Positions 1 to 4,509 of a stretch of 6,886 bases of DNA are shown here, piece after piece; position 1 is the stretch's first letter; each line of letters starts with the position of its first letter. The stretch covers positions 1 through 6,886 of the forward strand of contig JAFYML010000130.1 in assembly GCA_017556595.1 (NCBI GenBank). The letters are read 5' to 3'. The stretch is from Bacteroides sp. Lineage in GTDB: Bacteria; Bacteroidota; Bacteroidia; Bacteroidales; Bacteroidaceae. Under the pieces are notes generated by a model. The model saw nothing but the letters and a program-made list of their open reading frames with translations, did not search any database and was not told the DNA's origin. Position numbers and translations under genes: made by a program.

Positions 1-483
1 GATGAACATAAACAAAGTATTGAAGGTAAGAGTATCTTTACAATTCTTTATCCTGCCCAAGTTGCAGAAGATGGCAAGCCAATGATTGATGCAGAACTTT
101 TTGACTTACAAGGTAATAAGCATAGTTTGGCCGAATTTAAAGGAACCTATATCTTACTTGATTTTTGGAATTATTCTTGTTCAGTTTGTTATTTGGCTAT
201 TCCCGAAATGCAGGAAATTGCAGTTAAGTATAAAGGCCGCTTGAATGTTGTTAGTTTAAGTACAGATAAGAAGGAAAATTGGGAAGCAGCTTCCCAAAAA
301 CATGGCTTTATTTGGCATAATTGGAACGACATGAAGCAACTATCAGGACTTTATGCTGCATATGGTGTATATGCTTTCCCTCATTATGTGCTTATTTCTC
401 CCAATGGCAAGATCTTAGAGTCTTGGGCAGGTTATCGCAAAGGCCTTCTGTTAGAGAAAATGGAAAAGTTGATTAAGTACTGA
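1..483 (+). CDS. TlpA-type thioredoxin-fold protein, C-terminal part (5' end outside window)
   Basis: The reading frame is open from base 1 to the TGA at 481-483, so the 160 codons seen are the C-terminal part of a longer protein. The ATG at 82 is an internal Met, because the frame continues upstream without a stop. The visible part is a thioredoxin fold: a 'F-x-L-x-D-F-W' type core strand, the redox motif C-S-V-C at visible residues 60-63 (nt 178-189), and a likely cis-proline in 'AFPHY' (P127). Family knowledge: Bacteroidetes TlpA/AhpC-TSA-like proteins often carry an N-terminal DUF4369-like or other extracytoplasmic domain, and act as periplasmic thiol-disulfide reductases. That N-terminal part is not visible here, so location and full architecture are inference. 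The active site is atypical, lacking the usual G-P or P-x between the cysteines. The gene is AT-rich (sampled 121-180: 18 of 60 bases G or C). No convincing terminator follows it. Confidence 0.85.
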   Translation, partial: DEHKQSIEGKSIFTILYPAQVAEDGKPMIDAELFDLQGNKHSLAEFKGTYILLDFWNYSCSVCYLAIPEMQEIAVKYKGRLNVVSLSTDKKENWEAASQKHGFIWHNWNDMKQLSGLYAAYGVYAFPHYVLISPNGKILESWAGYRKGLLLEKMEKLIKY

Positions 484-510
484 TTTTATGTAAAAGATAA
501 GAGTGTGCAC

Positions 511-548
511 TGCCAAGCCTATGGCAAAATAGTGCCATTACGATGGCA
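511..548 (+). promoter_or_regulatory. Alternating inverted repeats able to form mutually exclusive hairpins
   Basis: Four short complementary segments alternate: tgcca (511-515), atggca (521-526), tgccat (533-538) and atggca (543-548). Segment 1 can pair with 2 (6-nt loop), 2 with 3 (6-nt loop) and 3 with 4 (4-nt loop, perfect 6-bp stem). These pairings exclude each other, which is the geometry of a small RNA switch or attenuator. The stems are short and no U-run follows segment 4, so a classical terminator is not supported. The arrangement also follows automatically from duplicating a palindromic 22-bp unit, so a regulatory role is inference only. Confidence 0.25.
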
Positions 549-598
549 AGGAAGTGTCATTAAGGAAAAATATTTTTTCCATTAAGGAGAGATTCTGC
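511..598. repeat. Degenerate 22-bp periodic repeat, four units
   Basis: Four consecutive 22-bp blocks (511-532, 533-554, 555-576, 577-598) align without gaps. The shared core is (T)G-C/T-CATTA near the block start. The six-base words ccatta/tcatta/ccatta begin at 535, 557 and 579, exactly 22 bp apart, and the nine-base word cattaagga occurs at 558-566 and 580-588. Block 1 matches block 2 at about 15 of 22 positions, block 2 matches block 3 at about 9, and block 3 matches block 4 at about 14. The array lies between the thioredoxin-like gene and the secreted-protein gene. It also contains an AT-rich inverted repeat, ggaaaaa (564-570) with tttttcc (574-580), separated by 3 nt. The function is unknown. 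It could be decayed tandem duplication, a protein-binding array (22 bp is about two helical turns), or part of the untranslated leader of the next gene. Confidence 0.55.
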
Positions 599-647
599 AA
601 GAAAATCATTACTTTCGCTCCCTATAACGCAAACAAAGATTTCGTAT

Positions 648-1274
648 ATGAAAAAACTCTCGATAACGCTGTTTTTATTGCTTTTCGGTGTAATGCTGAG
701 TCATGCCCAACAAGTGATGTATTCCTCGCTGAAAGATTTGGCTAGCGGCAAGGGCGACACAGTAACAATTTTGCAAGTGCAGAAGCGCACTAAAAATCAA
801 ATCTACTTGATGGGTGGTGCCGACTATCGCATCTCGGCCGACGATAACAATAGCTTGGGCCGCTACCTGAAGCGTCGTTGCTATGCCGTACAGATAGATT
901 CGACATTGTATGTGAATTGCAAAAGAATGCGCTACAAGAAGTTTCGTTTAGGCAATTGGTATGCCAAGGCGCTGATGGTGAACGGAACGGTATATTATAG
1001 CGCTCAACCGGTGGGGCAAGTAGCTACGGAAAACATCATTCCCGACGATGCCGTTTCACTTGGTGGCGAGGTGGGCGATGCCATCAATGCCTCGGCGCTA
1101 ATCGATTCGCGTGTGTATTATGAGCTAAATATGGAAACCGGCCGCTCGGAGTTTCTTGGCCACGAACGCATGCTTCAGTTGCTTGCCGATAGGCCCGACT
1201 TGAAAGCTCAATTCGAGCAAGAAACAGCCGAAGATGCAGCTACTATGGAACGCTATCTAATCCAATTGCGGTAG
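648..1274 (+). CDS. Secreted protein of unknown function (208 aa), Bacteroidales type
   Basis: The ATG at 648 opens directly into a good signal peptide: MKK, a leucine/phenylalanine-rich core (residues 6-17), then S-H-A20 before QQ, a likely signal peptidase I site. There is no lipobox cysteine, so the mature protein of about 188 residues should be periplasmic or secreted. I recall a Bacteroidales family of unknown function with the same layout ('KGDT' near the start, then 'KRTKNQIYLMGGADYRI'), possibly catalogued as DUF6563, but could not check this. Visible features are two cysteines at residues 78 and 91 that could form a disulfide, a basic stretch right after C91 (KRMRYKKFR), a central 'LGGEVGDAI' segment, and an acidic, probably helical C-terminus (from about residue 180). 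No catalytic motif is recognisable. Base composition is richer than the upstream gene (1081-1140: 28 of 60 G or C). It is separated from the efflux operon by 151 bp containing a promoter, so it is probably a separate transcript. Confidence 0.8.
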   Translation: MKKLSITLFLLLFGVMLSHAQQVMYSSLKDLASGKGDTVTILQVQKRTKNQIYLMGGADYRISADDNNSLGRYLKRRCYAVQIDSTLYVNCKRMRYKKFRLGNWYAKALMVNGTVYYSAQPVGQVATENIIPDDAVSLGGEVGDAINASALIDSRVYYELNMETGRSEFLGHERMLQLLADRPDLKAQFEQETAEDAATMERYLIQLR

Positions 1275-1332
1275 CAAATTATTCTAAATGCCACCGCGAA
1301 ATATAATATTTATTAATATCGTACAAAAAACA

Positions 1333-1364
1333 AAGAAAACTTAATCGGCAGAAAAAGTTTTCTT
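1333..1364. promoter_or_regulatory. Candidate TetR-family operator: perfect 10-bp inverted repeat
   Basis: aagaaaactt (1333-1342) and aagttttctt (1355-1364) are exact reverse complements separated by 12 bp. The half-site centres are 22 bp apart, about two helical turns, so both would face the same side of DNA. The right arm ends two bases before the -7 box at 1367, and the spacer covers the place where a -33 element would be expected. A protein bound here would block RNA polymerase. The adjacent downstream gene encodes a TetR-family regulator, and members of that family usually bind palindromes at their own promoter. Assigning this site to that protein is inference. The arms are AT-rich, so a weak hairpin ending the upstream transcript is an alternative, although no T-run follows. 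Confidence 0.5.
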
Positions 1365-1366
1365 GC

Positions 1367-1374
1367 TATATTTG
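1367..1374 (+). promoter_or_regulatory. Bacteroidetes-type -7 promoter box for the efflux operon
   Basis: The bases TATATTTG match the Bacteroidetes primary-sigma -7 consensus TAnnTTTG at every fixed position. By convention transcription would start roughly 4-7 bases after the final G, near 1378-1381, giving a leader of about 45 nt to the ATG at 1426. No clear -33 TTG/TTTG element is visible 19-21 bp upstream; that interval falls inside the spacer of the 1333-1364 inverted repeat. The start site itself is inferred. Confidence 0.55.
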
Positions 1375-1408
1375 CAGCCACTTTATCGTAGGTAGATAGG
1401 GTGGCTGT
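1374..1408 (+). promoter_or_regulatory. Leader hairpin / second palindrome before the tetR-family gene
   Basis: cagccac (1375-1381) pairs with gtggctg (1401-1407), and tatc (1384-1387) pairs with gata (1395-1398). The two intervening positions (tt 1382-1383 against gg 1399-1400) form U-G wobbles, and G1374 with U1408 adds another. As RNA this is an uninterrupted stem of up to 14 bp with a 7-nt loop, gtaggta. If transcription starts near 1378-1381 the outermost few pairs are lost, but about 7-10 remain. As DNA it is a palindrome with 11 of 13 arm positions complementary, placed where a repressor could block promoter escape. It may be a second operator, a 5' stabilising hairpin, or both. The stem is followed only by gtttagg, so a terminator is unlikely. 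Confidence 0.45.
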
Positions 1409-1425
1409 TTAGGTATTGATAAATA

Positions 1426-2070
1426 ATGAATATGGTTGAACAAAAGGGTACAGTAAATAATCGCTCAGAAATGCGCGAACGTGTAGTAGAGGTGGCCAAT
1501 GTCACCTTTCGCGAACGTGGCATCAAAGCGTTGAAGATGGACGAACTGGCTACCCAATTGAGCATGAGTAAGCGCACACTCTACGAACTATTCGAAGACA
1601 AAGAAACCTTGCTCATGGCTTGCATTCATCAGAATCAAAAGAATGGTGAACTCTTTATGCAAGAAGTTGTGTCAACCTCGAACAATGTGCTCGAAATAAT
1701 ACTACGCGGTTATAAACGAAGCATAGAGTTGGCGCAAAACACCACCCCAAAATTCATTGAAGAGATACACAAATATCCCAAAGCCTACGAAGCAATGATG
1801 AATCGTCACGATAGCGACATGCAACGCACCATAGCCTTCTTTCATCAAGGTGTAGAGCAAGAGCTATTCCGCCCCGATGTAAATTACCCCATCTTTCAAG
1901 AATTGATACGTAACTGGATGGACATGATGCTCACAACAGACATCCTAAAGAAATATTCCTTCTTGGAAGTGTTCGAATCCATTATATTGACCTCCCTTCG
2001 AGGCATTTCCACCGAAAAAGGAATCAATTTGTTGGACGAATTTGTTGTAGAACTAAAGAAACAAAAATAG
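1426..2070 (+). CDS. TetR/AcrR-family transcriptional regulator of the efflux operon
   Basis: This 214-residue protein has the normal length and layout of a TetR-family repressor. The N-terminal DNA-binding domain spans about residues 14-63: helix 1 around RERVVEVANVTFRERG (17-32), then the helix-turn-helix MDELATQLSMSKRTLYELF (38-56), ending in the family hallmark FxDKETLL (56-63). The remaining residues, to 214, form the helical ligand-binding and dimerisation domain, which is variable and gives no clue to the inducer. The ATG at 1426 follows an A/T-rich tract without a Shine-Dalgarno sequence; ATG 1432, two codons later, is an equally possible start. The gene is first in the same-strand cluster and ends 16 bp before the channel gene. 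A co-transcribed local repressor, released by a pump substrate, is the usual arrangement. The palindromes at 1333-1364 and 1375-1407 are candidate targets. Repressor rather than activator is inference. Confidence 0.93.
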   Translation: MNMVEQKGTVNNRSEMRERVVEVANVTFRERGIKALKMDELATQLSMSKRTLYELFEDKETLLMACIHQNQKNGELFMQEVVSTSNNVLEIILRGYKRSIELAQNTTPKFIEEIHKYPKAYEAMMNRHDSDMQRTIAFFHQGVEQELFRPDVNYPIFQELIRNWMDMMLTTDILKKYSFLEVFESIILTSLRGISTEKGINLLDEFVVELKKQK

Positions 2071-2086
2071 AGACTAAATCACAAAA

Positions 2087-3427
2087 ATGAAGATGCAAAG
2101 ATTATTAGTAAACAAAAAGTTACTGATGCTTGTATCGGTGTTCTTATTTGCAAGTTACACCCAAGCACAAGAAGTAAAAGAGACTTTAACTTTAACGTTA
2201 GACAAAGCGCTGGAAATTGCGCTTAGTGAGAATCCCACTATCAAAGTGGCCGATGAAGAAATTGCCTTGAAGGAAACTACCTACAAGGAAACATGGCAAA
2301 CCTTGTTGCCCGAAGTGGCGTTGACAGGTAGCTGGCAACACACCATTCAAGCAGCAGTGATGAAGCTGAACGACATGGAGTTCAAAATGGGTCAGGACGG
2401 AACAAACACCGTAGCCGGAGTAGCTAGTGTAAGTCTGCCTATCTTCGCCCCAGCCGTTTACAAAGCTATGTCGATGACTAAAACAGACATTGAGTTGGCC
2501 GCTGAAAAGGCACGTGCTTCTAAGCAAGACTTGGTGAATCAAGTAACCAAGGCATACTACCAACTAATGCTTGCTCAAGATTCGCACGAAGTATTGAAAC
2601 AAAGCTTTGCCGTAGCCGAAGAAAACTACAACGTAGTAAACGCCAAGTTCCAACAAGGCTCGGTGAGCGAATTCGATAAAATCAGTGCGCAAGTACAAAT
2701 GAACAGCGTGAAGCCTAATGTAATCTCAGCTGCCAATGCCGTTGCTCTATCGCAATTGCAATTAAAGGTGTTGATGGGTATTACCGCCGATGTGGATTTG
2801 AAGATTGACGATAGTTTGGAAAACTACGAAACAAGCGTTTTCGTAAACCAAATGGAACAAACCAACGAAGGCTTGACAAACAATACCACCATTCGCCAAT
2901 TGGACTTGAACAAGAAAATGTTGCAACAAAACCGCAAATCGCTCTACACTAGCTTCATGCCTACATTGGCTGCACAACTGAACTATCAATACCAATCACT
3001 TTATAACGACAATTGGAATGTGTTCGACTATGCTTGGTCAGGTAGTTCAACATTGGCATTCAGCTTAAGTATTCCTTTGTACAAAGCAAGTAACTTTACT
3101 AAGTTGAAAACCAACCGCATCCAAATGAATCAGTTGGAACAAAACCGCATCAACGTAGAACGCCAACTGAACATGCAAATGGAAAGCTATCAAAAGAACA
3201 TGAAAGCAAGCTCTGAGCAAGTTTCTTCGAACAAGGAAAACGTAGAGCAAGCCAAGAAAGCTGTTGAAATTTCAGGCAAGCGCTACGAAGTAGGAAAGGG
3301 TACTGTGCTTGAATTGAACAACTCGCAAGTGCAGCTTACACAAGCCGAACTTACCTACAACCAATCCATCTACGACTATTTGGTGGCTAAGGCCGACCTC
3401 GATTTGGTATTGGGACGAAACTATTAA
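2087..3427 (+). CDS. TolC-family outer-membrane efflux channel (OMF)
   Basis: This 446-residue protein is the outer-membrane exit duct of a tripartite pump. A signal peptide (positive N-terminus with K10-K11, hydrophobic core 12-23) ends at T-Q-A27 before Q28. The mature protein shows the two-fold OEP repeat of the TolC family. Repeat 1 begins with TLDKALEIALSENP (37-50) and a first membrane-strand segment ending 'TLLPEVALTG'. Repeat 2 begins near residue 270 with RQLDLNKKMLQQNRKSLYTS followed by the equivalent 'FMPTLAAQLNY'. Long helical stretches rich in Q, N, A and K follow each, as expected for the periplasmic alpha-barrel, and the C-terminus carries the typical RYEVGKGTVLELNNSQVQLT segment. 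There is no lipobox cysteine, unlike many proteobacterial OMFs such as OprM. ATG 2093 (Met3) is an alternative start. It sits 16 bp after the regulator and 44 bp before the adaptor. The functional unit is expected to be a trimer. Confidence 0.95.
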   Translation: MKMQRLLVNKKLLMLVSVFLFASYTQAQEVKETLTLTLDKALEIALSENPTIKVADEEIALKETTYKETWQTLLPEVALTGSWQHTIQAAVMKLNDMEFKMGQDGTNTVAGVASVSLPIFAPAVYKAMSMTKTDIELAAEKARASKQDLVNQVTKAYYQLMLAQDSHEVLKQSFAVAEENYNVVNAKFQQGSVSEFDKISAQVQMNSVKPNVISAANAVALSQLQLKVLMGITADVDLKIDDSLENYETSVFVNQMEQTNEGLTNNTTIRQLDLNKKMLQQNRKSLYTSFMPTLAAQLNYQYQSLYNDNWNVFDYAWSGSSTLAFSLSIPLYKASNFTKLKTNRIQMNQLEQNRINVERQLNMQMESYQKNMKASSEQVSSNKENVEQAKKAVEISGKRYEVGKGTVLELNNSQVQLTQAELTYNQSIYDYLVAKADLDLVLGRNY

Positions 3428-3471
3428 TTGAAAACATATTCGATAAGAAAATAATAACAATAGACATAAAA

Positions 3472-4482
3472 ATGAAAAAGACTTTTCAAATGATTGCGTT
3501 GGTGGCTGTTGCCACGCTTAGCGCATGTAGCAGTAATGACAAAGCTGCAGTGAAAGTGGAAGAAAAACCACTCGTGAAATTGGCTCAAGTATCTGTTCGC
3601 CCTGTAGATCAAATTCAGGAATACACAGCTACAGTAGAAGCTGAAGTGAAGAACAATATTGCACCATCATCGCCAGTGCGCATCGAGAAAATCCTCGTTG
3701 AAGTAGGCGACCGCGTAGCTAAAGGACAACGCTTGGTGACAATGGATGCTGCCAACCTTGAACAATTGAAATTCCAATTGGACAACAAAGAAACTGAATT
3801 TAAGCGTGTAGATGAACTTTATAAAGTGGGTGGTGCATCAAAATCGGAATGGGATGCAGCCAAGATGAGCTTGGACGTAATGAAGACTTCATACAACAAT
3901 TTGTTGGAAAACACCTCATTGCTTAGCCCAATCAATGGTATTGTAACTGCTCGCAACTATGATAATGGTGATATGTATAGCGGTGGCACTCCAGTGTTGA
4001 CTGTAGAACAAATCACTCCGGTGAAGTTGTTGGTAAACGTATCAGAAGGCTATTTTACTAAAGTTAAGAAGGGTGCACCTGTAAAAGTGACTCTCGATGT
4101 TTACGAAAACGAAGAGTTTGAAGGTGCAATTAGCTTGATTTATCCTACTATCAATCCTAACACCCGTACCTTCCCTGTAGAAATTCAATTGGCTAACCGC
4201 GACCAACGCGTTCGCCCAGGTATGTTTGCTCGTGCAACACTTAACTTCGGTACACAAGAACACATTGTTGTTCCCGATATGGCAATTGTAAAGCGCGCTG
4301 GTTCTGGCGACCGTTACATTTATGTGTATAAGGATGGTAAGGTTTCATACAACAAGGTAGAACTTGGTCGTCGTATGGATACCGAGTACGAAGTACTTTC
4401 GGGTGTTGACAATAATGCACAAATTGTTATTGCCGGACAATCTAAGTTGAACGACGGCATGGAAGTTGAGGTAGCAAAGTAA
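3472..4482 (+). CDS. RND efflux periplasmic adaptor (membrane fusion protein, HlyD/AcrA-like lipoprotein)
   Basis: This 336-residue protein bridges the RND permease and the TolC-like channel. The N-terminus is a lipoprotein signal with lipobox L-S-A-C19, so the mature protein should be lipid-anchored at C19 (CSSND). Domain order by residues: biotinyl-lipoyl half 64-89 (IEKILVEVGDRVAKGQ), a short alpha-helical hairpin about 91-148, second lipoyl half about 150-180 (SPINGIVTARNYDNGD), beta-barrel about 184-260 with the family signature 'NPNTRTFPVEIQL' and 'RPGMFARATL', and a membrane-proximal domain from about 261 (VVPDMAIV) to the end. At 336 residues it is on the short side for AcrA-type adaptors; the hairpin of about 58 residues is short. 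The gap to the permease is 27 bp. The next gene and the preceding channel confirm the role; the substrate is not deducible. Confidence 0.95.
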   Translation: MKKTFQMIALVAVATLSACSSNDKAAVKVEEKPLVKLAQVSVRPVDQIQEYTATVEAEVKNNIAPSSPVRIEKILVEVGDRVAKGQRLVTMDAANLEQLKFQLDNKETEFKRVDELYKVGGASKSEWDAAKMSLDVMKTSYNNLLENTSLLSPINGIVTARNYDNGDMYSGGTPVLTVEQITPVKLLVNVSEGYFTKVKKGAPVKVTLDVYENEEFEGAISLIYPTINPNTRTFPVEIQLANRDQRVRPGMFARATLNFGTQEHIVVPDMAIVKRAGSGDRYIYVYKDGKVSYNKVELGRRMDTEYEVLSGVDNNAQIVIAGQSKLNDGMEVEVAK

Positions 4483-4509
4483 TTATTAACAAAGAATCAT
4501 CATTAGAAA

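Larger units (their letters stand above)
484..647. other. Intergenic region upstream of the secreted-protein gene
   Basis: This 164-bp gap contains the 22-bp periodic array (511-598) and little else that can be supported. The only promoter-like word is TACTTTCG at 610-617, one mismatch from the Bacteroidetes -7 box TAnnTTTG, with no -33 element visible. It would give a leader of about 26 nt to ATG 648. No terminator with a T-run is seen for the upstream gene. Confidence 0.4.

Noticed and set aside
82..483. ATG 82 as the true start of a 133-residue thioredoxin
   Set aside because: The frame is open to base 1 with protein-like sequence upstream, no ribosome-binding or promoter signal precedes 82, and TlpA-like proteins in this phylum usually have an N-terminal extension.
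564..580. ggaaaaa/tttttcc inverted repeat as a terminator for the thioredoxin-like gene
   Set aside because: The T-run lies inside the stem and not after it, and the stem is mostly A-T, so intrinsic termination is not convincing.
511..598. Possible small CRISPR array because of the regular 22-bp spacing
   Set aside because: The repeats are contiguous and degenerate, with no unique spacers between conserved repeats, and no cas genes are nearby.
610..617. TACTTTCG as a promoter for the secreted-protein gene
   Set aside because: It has one mismatch to the -7 consensus and no -33 element; too weak for a separate promoter call, so it is mentioned only in the intergenic entry.
554..745. 63-codon open frame on the + strand spanning the start of the secreted-protein gene
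   Set aside because: It overlaps the signal-peptide region of a better gene in another frame and shows no protein-like features of its own.
1299..1311. AT-only palindrome aaatat-a-atattt after the secreted-protein gene
   Set aside because: Such short AT-only symmetry is expected by chance in this background; it has no GC in the stem and no T-run to act as a terminator.
1383..1577. 64-codon antisense frame covering the leader and start of the TetR-family gene
   Set aside because: No promoter or protein family supports it; it is antisense to the HTH-coding region.
2198..2563. 121-codon open frame on the - strand inside the channel gene
   Set aside because: It is antisense to a clear TolC-family gene. 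Its composition reflects the complement of that gene's codons, with no recognisable domain or start signal.
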